Assembly: GCF_009807005.1 (NCBI RefSeq)
Contig: NZ_WUBR01000004.1
Coordinates: 124,001 to 188,000, forward strand
Direction: 5' to 3'
Source of the DNA: Aurantiacibacter rhizosphaerae
GTDB lineage: Bacteria > Pseudomonadota > Alphaproteobacteria > Sphingomonadales > Sphingomonadaceae
DNA: 64,000 bases
Shown here: one piece after another, positions 35,033-43,361 of the stretch
How the letters are laid out: every line of letters starts with the position of its first letter
Position numbering within the stretch: position 1 is the stretch's first letter
Program-made: the position numbers and the translations under genes
The notes under the pieces: generated by a model
What the model was told of the DNA's origin: nothing
The model's input: only the letters and a program-made list of their open reading frames with translations
Databases searched by the model: none

Positions 35033-35998
35033 CTATGCGCGCATCAATGCGGCGCCCCAGGTGAAGCCGCCGCCCATGGCTTCCAGCATCACCAGATCGC
35101 CTTTCTTGATGCGCCCGTCCTTTTTCGCGACGTCAAATGCCAGCGGCACGGACGCAGCGGACGTGTTGGCATGCTGGTCCACCGTCACCACCACCTGCTC
35201 CATGGAAAGGCCGAGTTTGCGCGCGGTCGCATCCAGAATGCGCAGGTTTGCCTGGTGCGGCACGATCCAGTCGATATCCTCAGCCTTGCAGCCCGCTTCT
35301 TCCAGAACTTCGCTCAACACGCTGGAAAGATTGGTCACCGCATGGCGGAAAACCTCGCGGCCTTTCATGCGGACCTTGCCCACTTCTCCGGTGGTGGATG
35401 GCCCGCCATCGACGAAAAGCATGTCTCCATACTCGCCATCCGCATGCAGGCGCGATGCAATGATCCCGGCGCCGCTCTCCGCATTATCCTGTGCTTCTAT
35501 CACGAAGGCGCCTGCGCCATCGCCAAACAGAACGCAGGTGGTACGGTCTTCCCAGTCCAGGATGCGGCTGAAGGTTTCGGCGCCGATCACGATCGCGCGC
35601 TTTGCCATTCCGGTGCGCAGCATGGCATCGGCCGTGGTCAGCGCATAAAGAAAGCCAGAGCACACGGCAGCCACGTCAAAGGCCGGAAAGCCCTTGCCGC
35701 CCAGCTGGTGCTGCACCTTCGTTGCGGTAGCAGGAAATGTGTTATCCGGCGTGGCAGTTGCCAGCACGATCAGATCGATATCGGCAATCGTCAGGCCGGC
35801 GTCGTCAAGCGCAGCGCTGGCTGCGGCCGTTGCCAGGGAAGCGGTCGTCTCCCCCTCCCCCGCGAGAAAGCGCTGGGTGATGCCGGTGCGTTCGCGGATC
35901 CAGTCGTCGCTGGTGTCCACGCGCTTGGCCAGTTCTTCATTGCTGACGCAATTTTTCGGCAGGGCGGACCCTGATCCGACGAGTACGGAACGCTTCAC
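35033..35998 (-). CDS. fabH: 3-oxoacyl-[ACP] synthase III
   Basis: Starts fatty-acid chains by condensing acetyl-CoA with malonyl-ACP. The 321-residue thiolase-fold enzyme shows the active Cys113 in AAVCSGFLY, His in VPHQANLRI and Asn in [12 protein letters not shown], the Cys-His-Asn triad of FabH. The Cys context AVCSGF is normal. It overlaps plsX by four bases (ATGA), so the two are translationally coupled. Confidence 0.97.
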   Translation of the reverse strand: MKRSVLVGSGSALPKNCVSNEELAKRVDTSDDWIRERTGITQRFLAGEGETTASLATAAASAALDDAGLTIADIDLIVLATATPDNTFPATATKVQHQLGGKGFPAFDVAAVCSGFLYALTTADAMLRTGMAKRAIVIGAETFSRILDWEDRTTCVLFGDGAGAFVIEAQDNAESGAGIIASRLHADGEYGDMLFVDGGPSTTGEVGKVRMKGREVFRHAVTNLSSVLSEVLEEAGCKAEDIDWIVPHQANLRILDATARKLGLSMEQVVVTVDQHANTSAASVPLAFDVAKKDGRIKKGDLVMLEAMGGGFTWGAALMRA

Positions 35999-37065
35999 TT
36001 GTCCACCGTCTCTGTTGCGGGTGCAGCACCATTTCCGCTCAACGCCTCTTCACCCATCTTCGAAAGGTCGGCGGCAATCCGGTCGGTAATATCATCCTCC
36101 AGCAGGCGGGCGGTCACAGCCACGGCATTCGCCACGCCTTGTTCGTTGGCGCTGCCGTGCGATTTCACGATCACGCCATTCAGGCCGAGGAACACCCCGC
36201 CATTGTGATTATTGGGATCAAGATGGTGCTTCAGCAGCTCTGTCGCGGGGCGCGAAACGAGGAACCCGATCTTGGATCGCAGGGAACTGGTAAAGGCCGC
36301 CTTCAGAAGATCGGTGACGAAGCGGGCCGAACCTTCGATGGCTTTCAACGCGATATTGCCAGAGAAGCCATCGCTAACCACCACGTCCACTTCGCCGCGG
36401 TTGATCTTGTCAGCTTCGACGTAACCGTCAAACTGCATGTCGAGGCCTTTGGCCTCCTGCAAAAGCTTTGCGGCGCGCTGCAGATCATCGGTGCCCTTGA
36501 TACTCTCGGTGCCGATATTCAGCAGGCGAACACGCGGGCTGCGCCCCTTGTTGACGATGCGAGAATAGGCAGAGCCCATGATGGCGAACTGCACCAGGTT
36601 GCGCGCGTCGCAATCGGTATTGGCGCCAAGGTCCAGCATGATGACGTCATGCTCTTCCAGCGTGGGCAGCAAGGCCGCCAGCGCGGGCCGATCGATGCCG
36701 GGCATGGTGCGCAGCGCCAGCTTGCTCATCGCCATCAGCGCGCCTGTATTGCCGGCACTGACAGCAGCACCGCAATGGCCATCCTTCACCGCTTGAATGG
36801 CGAGACCCATGCTGGTGGTCTTGGCACGACGCAGCGCGCGGCTGGGCTTTTCGTCGCCCGCCACCACATCATCGCAGTGCAGAATTTCGGATGCTTCGCG
36901 CATGCCGGGGTGATCGTCGAGCGCGCGTTTGATACGCTCCTCGTCCCCCACCAGCAGGAAGTTGAATTTGTTGTGGCGACGGCGGGCAAGCGCCGCCCCG
37001 GAAACCATGACGCGCACGCCATGATCCCCGCCCATCGCATCAATCGCGATACGGGGCAGGCTCAT
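35995..37065 (-). CDS. plsX: Phosphate acyltransferase PlsX
   Basis: Makes acyl-phosphate from acyl-ACP, the first step of the PlsX-PlsY route to phosphatidic acid. The 356-residue protein begins [12 protein letters not shown], the family signature, and has [10 protein letters not shown] and [11 protein letters not shown], typical active-site regions. It sits between rpmF and fabH in the conserved order. Its C-terminal tail (about 335-356) is extended and of low complexity. Confidence 0.97.
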   Translation of the reverse strand: MSLPRIAIDAMGGDHGVRVMVSGAALARRRHNKFNFLLVGDEERIKRALDDHPGMREASEILHCDDVVAGDEKPSRALRRAKTTSMGLAIQAVKDGHCGAAVSAGNTGALMAMSKLALRTMPGIDRPALAALLPTLEEHDVIMLDLGANTDCDARNLVQFAIMGSAYSRIVNKGRSPRVRLLNIGTESIKGTDDLQRAAKLLQEAKGLDMQFDGYVEADKINRGEVDVVVSDGFSGNIALKAIEGSARFVTDLLKAAFTSSLRSKIGFLVSRPATELLKHHLDPNNHNGGVFLGLNGVIVKSHGSANEQGVANAVAVTARLLEDDITDRIAADLSKMGEEALSGNGAAPATETVDK

Positions 37066-37095
37066 GCGCGCGACCTCCTTCGTCCGGTTTGGACT

Positions 37096-37278
37096 TTACA
37101 GGCCCTTGGGCTCGATAACCTGGCGGCCATTGTAATGGCCACAGGCATTGCAAAGCATGTGCGGGCGCTTCAGCTCGCCACAATTGGAGCATTCGTGGAA
37201 GGCTTCCACCTTCAGCGAATCATGTGACCGGCGATTGCCCCGGCGATGCGGCGATACTTTTCTTTTAGGGACAGCCAT
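37096..37278 (-). CDS. rpmF: 50S ribosomal protein L32
   Basis: A 60-residue ribosomal protein of the large subunit, with the basic N-terminus [20 protein letters not shown]. Two CxxC pairs (HECSNCGE and [10 protein letters not shown], the first as CSNC and second as CNAC) form a zinc ribbon, so this is the Cys-containing form. It is the first gene of the rpmF-plsX-fabH-ihfA-merR unit; the promoter should lie in the 196-base gap to the divergent MAPEG gene. Confidence 0.98.
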   Translation of the reverse strand: MAVPKRKVSPHRRGNRRSHDSLKVEAFHECSNCGELKRPHMLCNACGHYNGRQVIEPKGL

Positions 37279-37474
37279 GCGGCACCTGTTCCTTGAATTC
37301 GTTCAAAATTGATATCGGAGCCGCCCTAGGGCAAGGCTGTCCGCTGCGCAAGCGCGCCGGAGCAGCCCTGATCGAGGATGCGGCGAAGGCGCGCGCTATA
37401 GCGTTTTCTCACACAGTTGCAAGCGCGCCAGCCACCTTCTAGCGCCAGATAGGGACTTTATTGAAGGACATGCA

Positions 37475-37870
37475 ATGGCAGACCTGCATATCACCATGCT
37501 CAGCGCGGCACTCGCGGCGCTTGTAAACATTTGGCTGGCGGTGCGCTGCGGCAGGGCGCGGCTGGGCAACAAGGTACTGCATGGCGACGGCGGCAACGTG
37601 GCGCTGCAACGCCATATGCGCGCCCATGCGAACTATGTGGAGTATACCCCGTTTGCCCTGATCTTGATCCTGGTGCTGGATCTGGCCGATCAGGATGGTT
37701 GGGTGCTGGCCATTACTGCGTTGGTCTATTTCGCAGCGCGCATCGTTCACCCTCTGGGTATGCAGGCCGACTATCCGGCAAAAACCCGCCAGATCGGCAT
37801 CGTGCTGACGTTCGCGCTGCTGCTGTTCTGGAGCCTGTGGGCCGTGCTGGCGGCGCTGGGCGTGCTTTAA
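37475..37870 (+). CDS. MAPEG family membrane protein
   Basis: A 131-residue, four-helix membrane protein of the MAPEG family (membrane-associated proteins in eicosanoid and glutathione metabolism). The signature RHMRAHANYVEYTPFAL carries the conserved Asn-x-x-Glu pattern used for glutathione contact. Bacterial members may act as glutathione transferases or peroxidases; the real substrate is unknown. Its stop overlaps that of the convergent MBL gene by two to four bases (TTAA). Confidence 0.9.
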   Translation: MADLHITMLSAALAALVNIWLAVRCGRARLGNKVLHGDGGNVALQRHMRAHANYVEYTPFALILILVLDLADQDGWVLAITALVYFAARIVHPLGMQADYPAKTRQIGIVLTFALLLFWSLWAVLAALGVL

Positions 37871-38529
37871 CGCGCCATCGCCGCGTCAGACACGTAGGGG
37901 TTGCTCTGCCGCTCCTGACCGAAGGTGCTGGTGGGGCCATGGCCGGGCACGAAGGTAACGCCGTCGCCCAGGGGCCACAGCTTCTGCGTGATCGCGTCCA
38001 GCAGGTCCTGATGGTTGCCCATCGGAAAATCCGTGCGCCCGATACTGCCTTGAAACAACACGTCTCCGACGAAGGCGAAATTCGTGGGCCTGTGGAAAAA
38101 CACCACGTGGCCCGGTGTGTGACCGGGGCAATGCAGGACTTCCATCGTCACCTCGCCAAAGCTGACGGTGTCGCCATCGTTCAGCCAGCGCGTCGGCTCG
38201 AAAATCTCGCACGTCATCTGGAAGCGCGCGGCATCGTCTTCCAGCCGGCTGATCCAGAAACGGTCATCCTCATGCGGGCCTTCAATGGGCAGATCCAGCT
38301 CTTTCGCCAGCATGCCCGCCTGCCCACAGTGATCGGCGTGGCCGTGAGTGAGCAGAATCTTTTCCAGCGTCACCCCCGCCTTCGCCACCGCATCCTTCAG
38401 CTTGCCAAGATCGCCGCCCGGATCGACCAGCACACCGCGCATTGTCTTCGAACACCAGACCAGCGAACAGTTCTGCTGAAACGGGGTTACGGGAATGATG
38501 GCGGCGCGGATCGGGGCTTCAATGCTCAT
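37867..38529 (-). CDS. Metallo-beta-lactamase fold hydrolase (glyoxalase II-like)
   Basis: A 220-residue zinc hydrolase. The metal site is seen in LTHGHADHCGQ (HxHxDH), LHCPGHTPGH (His), VGDVLFQGS (bridging Asp) and VPGHGP (last His). The short form without the glutathione-binding C-domain resembles YcbL-type glyoxalase II or persulfide dioxygenase-like enzymes; a missing FxxG-type tail argues against the long form. The ATG at 38529 replaces the longer frame start at 38583. It is convergent with the MAPEG gene. Confidence 0.9.
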   Translation of the reverse strand: MSIEAPIRAAIIPVTPFQQNCSLVWCSKTMRGVLVDPGGDLGKLKDAVAKAGVTLEKILLTHGHADHCGQAGMLAKELDLPIEGPHEDDRFWISRLEDDAARFQMTCEIFEPTRWLNDGDTVSFGEVTMEVLHCPGHTPGHVVFFHRPTNFAFVGDVLFQGSIGRTDFPMGNHQDLLDAITQKLWPLGDGVTFVPGHGPTSTFGQERQSNPYVSDAAMAR

Positions 38530-38679
38530 GCCAGATAGGTGGCGGGCGCGGGCCGGTGTTGCAAGCGGTGATTGATGCCGCACCGCGCCCCGCGTCCTCG
38601 GCCGAATTATCCAAGGCGAATCACACCGGTAAATGGCCGCGTGCGGCTGAACACTGGCGGTGCAGCAGAATGGCGCGCG

Positions 38680-39318
38680 CTATACCCGCCCGCTTTTCCA
38701 CACAACGCGGCCAATGATCGCAAATTCATCCGCGCTCACATCAATAGGCGGATAGGCGAGGTTCTGGCTCAACAATGAGAATCGCCCCCCACCCTTTGAT
38801 GCTACGCGCTTCACCAGCAGCAGTTCATCCAGCCTCACCACATGCACGCCATCGCGGAAAGGCTGTTCGCGGCGGTCCACCAGAACTTCGTCGCCTTCGC
38901 GCAGCAGCGGCTCCATGGAATCGCCCACCACGCGGATGGCGGAAAGCCGCGCGCCGTCCAAGCCCTGCTCGGTCAGCCAGCGCTTCGAGAAGCGAAAGGC
39001 ATCGAACACCTTCTCCTGCGCGCTGGCGGCACCCGGCCCGGCAGAGGCATCAACGTCGAGCCGCGGCACCTCCACCCAGTCAACGTCACTCCGCTTCACA
39101 TAGGAATTTTCCTTCGGTCCACCCAGCTCCGCTTCGTCCACTCCCAGGAACTGCGCGAGGACACGCCGATCATCCTCCTCCAGCTTTTTGGGGCTGCCTT
39201 TCGTGATATACTGTTGAAGATACGTGTTATTACGGGACAGCATACGCGAAAGAGCCGCCAGGCTCACGTCGCGTGCCTTCGCCAATTCTGCCAGTTTCTC
39301 CCGCGGGTCCATCTGCAT
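38680..39318 (-). CDS. XRE-S24 (LexA-like) repressor
   Basis: A 212-residue regulator with an N-terminal helix-turn-helix (about residues 1-60, with LAALSRMLSRNNTYLQQYITKG) and a C-terminal S24 peptidase domain. The catalytic dyad is Ser134 in VGDSMEP and Lys170 in LLLVKRV. An Ala93-Gly94 bond lies in the linker, the same type of bond LexA cleaves, 41 residues before the Ser (35 in E. coli LexA). Self-cleavage on DNA damage is therefore possible. It is divergent from a small gene at 39454, and the gap holds three symmetric candidate operators. Confidence 0.87.
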   Translation of the reverse strand: MQMDPREKLAELAKARDVSLAALSRMLSRNNTYLQQYITKGSPKKLEEDDRRVLAQFLGVDEAELGGPKENSYVKRSDVDWVEVPRLDVDASAGPGAASAQEKVFDAFRFSKRWLTEQGLDGARLSAIRVVGDSMEPLLREGDEVLVDRREQPFRDGVHVVRLDELLLVKRVASKGGGRFSLLSQNLAYPPIDVSADEFAIIGRVVWKSGRV

Positions 39319-39320
39319 CT

Positions 39321-39377
39321 TCCTATGTCGTCGTAAGAAATACCCCTACACGATGTATTTTTCCTAGACAAGTAGGA
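39321..39377. promoter_or_regulatory. Three candidate operators in the S24 repressor promoter gap
   Basis: A perfect inverted repeat TCCTA-N6-TAGGA lies at 39362-39377. Two related, imperfect sites lie at about 39321 (TCCTA then TAAGA) and 39343 (CCCTA then TATTT, with an inner TACA-CGA-TGTA palindrome at 39347-39357). Start-to-start distances are about 22 and 19 bases, near two helical turns. They probably bind the S24 repressor at 38680-39318; this is inference from layout. Confidence 0.5.
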
Positions 39378-39453
39378 TTTGGATCGCAAGAAATGTGTCA
39401 TCGAGTCGCTCAAGGGCTCGTAAAACAAGGGAAAAGGAAGAGGGGTCCGCACC

Positions 39454-39642
39454 GTGCTCATCCGTAAAATCGAAGTCTTTCTGCGCCACACGCGCATGCC
39501 ACCCACCAAGTTCGGTCGCCTCGCGACTCGCGATCCGCGTTTCGTGCTCGATCTGCGCAATGGCCGCATACCCCGATCTTCAACGGAAGAACGAGTAGAA
39601 CATTTCATGAACAAATATCGCGAGACCACCAATGCATACTGA
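39454..39642 (+). CDS. Small HTH-like conserved protein
   Basis: A 62-residue protein with a GTG start (39454). The central stretch PTKFGRLATRDPRFVLDLRNGR looks like the two helices of a minimal Cro-type helix-turn-helix: FGRxA on the first, DPxFVxDLRxGR on the second. Its size resembles phage Cro or excisionase-type factors. It overlaps the next gene by eleven bases and is divergent from the S24 repressor. A repressor/antirepressor pair is an attractive but unproven idea. Ribosome site GAAGAGGGG is 10 bases or more upstream. Confidence 0.68.
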   Translation: MLIRKIEVFLRHTRMPPTKFGRLATRDPRFVLDLRNGRIPRSSTEERVEHFMNKYRETTNAY

Positions 39643-39988
39643 TACGATCACCCCTCCCCCCGCAAAGCGCCGCTCCAAGCGTGGTCCGCGTGAAATGCTG
39701 GCCGATGCGCTGCTGGCCCTGGCAAACGGGAAAGGCCGGATCGAAAGCCATTGCGAAAAAGGCTGGGCCAGCATCACCTTTGCCGGGGCGCGCCATCGGG
39801 TTAAAATGGTTTTCGAAGGGGAGGAAGAGGTCGAGGCAGGCGAATGCTTCATTGTATTCCTGCCAGAGCACGAATTCAGCATTCGCGGTCAGCTGGTAGC
39901 CGATGCCGCAGTCGTGCAGGTTGACAGTATCGCGCATCCGCCCCGGCTGTCGGTCACGTGCGAGATCCTGTTGCTTGAGGAAGGCTGA
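39632..39988 (+). CDS. Conserved hypothetical protein
   Basis: A 118-residue soluble protein. The start is basic (PPPAKRRSKRGPREMLADAL), followed by a compact alpha/beta region with GWASITFAGARHRVKMVFEGEEEVEAGE and a hydrophobic C-terminus. No motif identifies a function. Its start overlaps the 62-residue HTH-like gene by eleven bases in another frame, so the two are likely one transcript controlled from the S24 repressor gap. Confidence 0.68.
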   Translation: MHTDTITPPPAKRRSKRGPREMLADALLALANGKGRIESHCEKGWASITFAGARHRVKMVFEGEEEVEAGECFIVFLPEHEFSIRGQLVADAAVVQVDSIAHPPRLSVTCEILLLEEG

Positions 39989-40094
39989 CCCGTCAGCAGC
40001 CGTGAAACCGAGCGGATAGGTGCAACTTCAAGGGTCCACCTATCCGCCGGTGGTATTTACTTGGGCAGCATGGCGAACGCACCCCCGCGCCAGA

Positions 40095-41030
40095 TCAATA
40101 CCCTCGATCCAGATCGACTTGCCCTTCCAGCTGCTGGCCGGTGCGAAACCTTTCGCAATTGTCGAGAAAACGCTGCGCGGCGCGGGCTCGGCTGGATTTG
40201 TTCGGAACACCGCACAGATGCATGGTGATACGGACATTCTCCAATGACCACAGCCGATGGTCGCTGGGCAGCGGTTCCGGCGTTGTGAGATCCAGGATTG
40301 CACCGCCGATCGCTTCGTTCTCCAACGCCTCTACCAGCATCGGCTGATTCAGCACTTCCGCCCGGCCGAAATTCACCACCACGGCATTGCTCTTCATGGC
40401 CGCTATTTCCGCAGCGCCGATCATGCCGATGGTTTCCGGTGTGGCAGGCAGGGTAAGCACGATCCAGTCGAACTCCCCCAATCGGCCGCGCCATTCGTCA
40501 GGGCCAAGAACCGCCTCCCCCGCTGTGCTGCGAACGGGTACGCATTCGACATCGAAAGCACGCAGCATTCGCGCCGCTGCCTGCCCGATGGAACCATAGC
40601 CAAGGATCAGCGCGCGGCTGCCCGCGACTTCGCGGCTTGCAGGTGGTCGTTTCAGCCATTCCCGCCTGTCTCCTGCGCGCACAAATTCGCGATAGCCGCG
40701 CGCAAAGGCCACCATCGACATGACGGCAAATTCTGCCACCTGCCCTGCCGCAAGGCCGGATCCACAGGTAAGCTTTATATCGCGCGCCTTCAGGTCCGCC
40801 AGCGGCATCCAGTCCACCCCGGCATAGGCGGAATTGAGCCATTCCAGATCGCGAGCCTTGGAGAGGGCATTCAGCGCGGGTGGCTTGATATGCATGTCGA
40901 ACCAGCCGATCTGAGCGCCGGGCGCCAGGTCGATAAGCTCCGCCTCGTCCTTCCACCAGGCCGCATCGATCCACTTTGGCAGCCTGTCTTCCAACCGCGA
41001 TTGCATCCAGCCCGGCAGAACGGCACGCAT
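40095..41030 (-). CDS. D-2-hydroxyacid dehydrogenase family protein
   Basis: A 311-residue NAD(P)-dependent dehydrogenase. The dinucleotide fold is seen in RALILGYGSIGQAAARML, an Arg-containing loop FGRAEVLN replaces the common NxxRG, and the catalytic Glu/His region near the end reads NVRITMHLCGVP. The more usual catalytic Arg in V-N-x-x-R is seen as FGRAE, while the late His is in MHLCGVP. Substrate is unknown; glyoxylate/hydroxypyruvate or lactate-type acids are candidates. The start at 41030 makes a TGATG stop-start overlap with cysS; the open frame could begin at 41048. Confidence 0.87.
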   Translation of the reverse strand: MRAVLPGWMQSRLEDRLPKWIDAAWWKDEAELIDLAPGAQIGWFDMHIKPPALNALSKARDLEWLNSAYAGVDWMPLADLKARDIKLTCGSGLAAGQVAEFAVMSMVAFARGYREFVRAGDRREWLKRPPASREVAGSRALILGYGSIGQAAARMLRAFDVECVPVRSTAGEAVLGPDEWRGRLGEFDWIVLTLPATPETIGMIGAAEIAAMKSNAVVVNFGRAEVLNQPMLVEALENEAIGGAILDLTTPEPLPSDHRLWSLENVRITMHLCGVPNKSSRARAAQRFLDNCERFRTGQQLEGQVDLDRGY

Positions 41031-42469
41031 CACAGCGCCCATTCCCAACCGATGGGATCGCCGTCCATCACTTCCACACCTTTTGCGGCAAGATCATCGC
41101 GCAAGGCATCGGATGTGGCGAAATCCTTTTCGGCGCGCGCGGCCTTACGGCGGGCAAGCGCATCCTCGATTTCCGCCTCCGCGATGGTGGCGGCCCTGGG
41201 CCGAAGGCGCAGATCGGTGCGGGCGATATCCATCAGCCCCAAGCCAAGGACGTCATCCATGTGCTCCACCACTGCGCGCTTTATCCCTGCATCCACCTTC
41301 TTCACGGCCAGAGCATCTTCCAGCGCGGTGAGCGCGATGGCGGTGTTCAGATCATCGCTGACCGCATTATCGAATTTCTCCAGCAGAGCGGTGAACTTGG
41401 GATGCTCTGGCTGGGCCGCCTCGGCATCCTTCAGCCGCTCTGCCTGCATCACCATCCGTTTCAGCCGCGTCAGCGCTGCGCCCAATCCGTCCCAGCTGAA
41501 TTCCAGCTCGCTGCGGTAATGCGCCTGCAGACACATCATGCGGTAGGCGAGCGGGTGATAACCCTTGTCGATCAACAATTGCAGCCGCAGGAACTCACCC
41601 GAAGACTTGCTCATCTTGCCGCTGCGCTCGACAAGGAAGTTGTTGTGCATCCACACGCGCGCGCCGCTGTTGGCGGCCTCGCTCAGGCTGCCGCAACCGC
41701 AGAAGGCCTGGTTCTGCGCGATTTCATTGGGATGGTGAATCTCGCGGTGGTCGATGCCTCCTGTGTGTATATCGAAGGGGAAGCCGAGCAGCTTCTCCCC
41801 CATGACGCTGCATTCCAGATGCCAGCCGGGCGCGCCCTTGCCCCATGGCGAATCCCATTCCATCTGCCGCGTCTCGCCCGCCGGGGTCTTGCGCCAGATC
41901 GCGAAGTCGGCGGCGTTACGCTTCCCCTCCACTGTGTCGATGCGGCCCTCGCCCTCCTCGGTCACGGCGCGCGCGAGCCGCCCGTAATCGGCGACGGACG
42001 AGACATCGAAATAGAGGCCGCTGTCGAGTTCATAGCAATGCTTGTCCGCAATCGACTTTGCGAAGGTCAGCATGTCCTCGATATAGTCCGTGGCGACGGA
42101 CCAGTGCGCGGGCTGCCGGATGTTTAGCGCCTTCACATCCGCCCAGTAGGCCTCGGTGTAATGTTGCGCGATATCCCAGATGGATTGCGCGCGCTCGGCA
42201 GCCATCTTCTCCATCTTGTCCTCACCCGCGTCCGCATCGTCCGTAAGATGTCCGACATCGGTGATGTTGATGACATGGGTGAGCTTGTACCCCTTCCAAC
42301 TCAGCGTGCGGCCCAGCACGTCTGCAAACACATAGGCGCGCATATTGCCGATGTGGGGGTAGTTATAGACCGTCGGCCCGCAAGTGTAGACGCGCGCCTC
42401 GCCGGGGTGGACGGGCACGAAGGGTTCGATCTGGCGGGTGAGCGAATTGAAGAGTTGAAGGTCAGACAT
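41030..42469 (-). CDS. cysS: Cysteinyl-tRNA synthetase
   Basis: A 479-residue class I synthetase. The N-terminus MSDLQLFNSLTRQ leads into VYTCGPTVYNYPHIGN, which holds the zinc Cys and the HIGH motif. KMSKSSGEF supplies KMSKS, and GWHLECSVMG is a further zinc and catalytic region. The open frame extends upstream to 43000 but that part is the repeat-bearing leader. cysS is followed by a coupled hydroxyacid dehydrogenase gene. Confidence 0.97.
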   Translation of the reverse strand: MSDLQLFNSLTRQIEPFVPVHPGEARVYTCGPTVYNYPHIGNMRAYVFADVLGRTLSWKGYKLTHVINITDVGHLTDDADAGEDKMEKMAAERAQSIWDIAQHYTEAYWADVKALNIRQPAHWSVATDYIEDMLTFAKSIADKHCYELDSGLYFDVSSVADYGRLARAVTEEGEGRIDTVEGKRNAADFAIWRKTPAGETRQMEWDSPWGKGAPGWHLECSVMGEKLLGFPFDIHTGGIDHREIHHPNEIAQNQAFCGCGSLSEAANSGARVWMHNNFLVERSGKMSKSSGEFLRLQLLIDKGYHPLAYRMMCLQAHYRSELEFSWDGLGAALTRLKRMVMQAERLKDAEAAQPEHPKFTALLEKFDNAVSDDLNTAIALTALEDALAVKKVDAGIKRAVVEHMDDVLGLGLMDIARTDLRLRPRAATIAEAEIEDALARRKAARAEKDFATSDALRDDLAAKGVEVMDGDPIGWEWAL

Positions 42470-42533
42470 TGCGTGCCGGTGCTTAGAGCGCGCCAGCGCG
42501 GGGGACAAGCAGCGAGGTGCGCGGCAAATCCAA

Positions 42534-42563
42534 CTAACCTGGAACACATGGAACAGAAAAACC
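42534..42563. repeat. TGTTCCA double-repeat element, copy B
   Basis: Read on the minus strand, GGTTTTTC is followed directly by TGTTCCA, two bases, TGTTCCA, two bases and TTAG, ending about 65 bases upstream of the cysS start. The order and spacing of the last three blocks match copy A at 22651-22692, which has twelve extra bases after GGTTTTTC. Confidence 0.6.
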
Positions 42564-42593
42564 TCTCTTGTGTCGCCCTGCCGCTCAGGAACT

Positions 42594-42678
42594 GTCACTT
42601 TGCCCCGAAAAGCGTCACCCTGGCCGCGAAAAACGTGACCCGCTGCGGGGCGAAGCGTAACCTTCGCCGCGATTGTAC
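42594..42678. repeat. Degenerate ~21-bp tandem repeats upstream of cysS
   Basis: Blocks starting GTCAC (42594), GTCAC (42614), GTGAC (42635) and GTAAC (42657) are spaced 20, 21 and 22 bases. Each block continues with C/T-rich bases, a GCC/GCG core and a GCGAAAA-like end. On the minus strand the unit reads roughly GTGACGCTTTTCGSGGC. The phasing of two helical turns suits a row of binding sites. Confidence 0.55.
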
Positions 42679-42854
42679 CGCGCAGAGCGCGAATTTTTTG
42701 CAGGGCGAGATTCAACAACATGGGCAAGGTGGAAGCATTACGATCCACATGTAGGACACGAGATTTCACCCTGGCCGGGACTTGCATCAACACAGCGGGG
42801 AACTGGTAAGTCTCACCCTGCGTTGCCCTGACTTCATTCCTGTTCGGAGCCAAC

Positions 42855-43355
42855 ATGATCCGCATCACCAGTCTTGCCGCTTTATCTTTCCTCGCGCTTG
42901 CAGCTTGCGGAGATGCCGATACGCCGACAACGGGCTCCGAAGCAGTCGAAACTGCGGAAACACCCACGCAGGCATCTGCGAGTGCGCAGGATGCAACCAC
43001 CGATCAGCAAACGGCCAGCGAGCCCGCGCCCGCACCTGCCGACGCCGAAACCACTGCCCGCAGCGACGGCCAGCGCGAGGTGCGCTGCCACATTACCAAT
43101 GATCGCGGGCTCGATTTCGACCAGCAATGCCTTTTCCGCGCGCAGAGCAATGGAAGCTTCGCGCTTTCGAAGGCTGACGAGGCCCCGCTTTTTGAAAATA
43201 TCACAATGGTAAATGTGTCAAAGACGGGCACCAATTCTGCAGAGGTGCGCGGGCTCACCACCGATGGCATCAATTCGCGCTGGGGCGAAGCCACCCGATC
43301 CACCGACGATCCCGCCTGCTGGACCGGCGCAGATTTCGAAGTGTGCGCCTATTGA
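42855..43355 (+). CDS. Lipoprotein, unknown function
   Basis: A 166-residue exported protein. The N-terminus MIRITSLAALSFLALAACGD has lipobox LAAC (Cys18). A Thr/Ala/Gln/Pro-rich linker runs to about residue 73. A small C-terminal domain holds four cysteines (VRCHI, DQQCLF, PACWTG, EVCAY), pairwise suited to two disulfides. No family is recognised. It is divergent from cysS across the repeat-bearing gap, and convergent with the DUF2939 gene (6-base gap). Confidence 0.82.
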   Translation: MIRITSLAALSFLALAACGDADTPTTGSEAVETAETPTQASASAQDATTDQQTASEPAPAPADAETTARSDGQREVRCHITNDRGLDFDQQCLFRAQSNGSFALSKADEAPLFENITMVNVSKTGTNSAEVRGLTTDGINSRWGEATRSTDDPACWTGADFEVCAY

Positions 43356-43361
43356 GGAATA

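Larger units (their letters stand above)
42470..42854. other. Intergenic leader between cysS and a divergent lipoprotein gene
   Basis: No convincing gene fills this 385-base gap. An open frame continues the cysS frame upstream to 43000 but has no start or family support and runs against the lipoprotein coding strand. The gap carries the TGTTCCA element (42534-42563) and a set of near-20-base repeats (42594-42678). It should contain the cysS and lipoprotein promoters. Confidence 0.75.

Noticed and set aside
42470-43000. N-terminal extension of cysS by 177 codons
   Set aside because: CysS homologues begin at the LQLFNSLTR segment. The extension covers repeats and part of a lipoprotein gene on the other strand.
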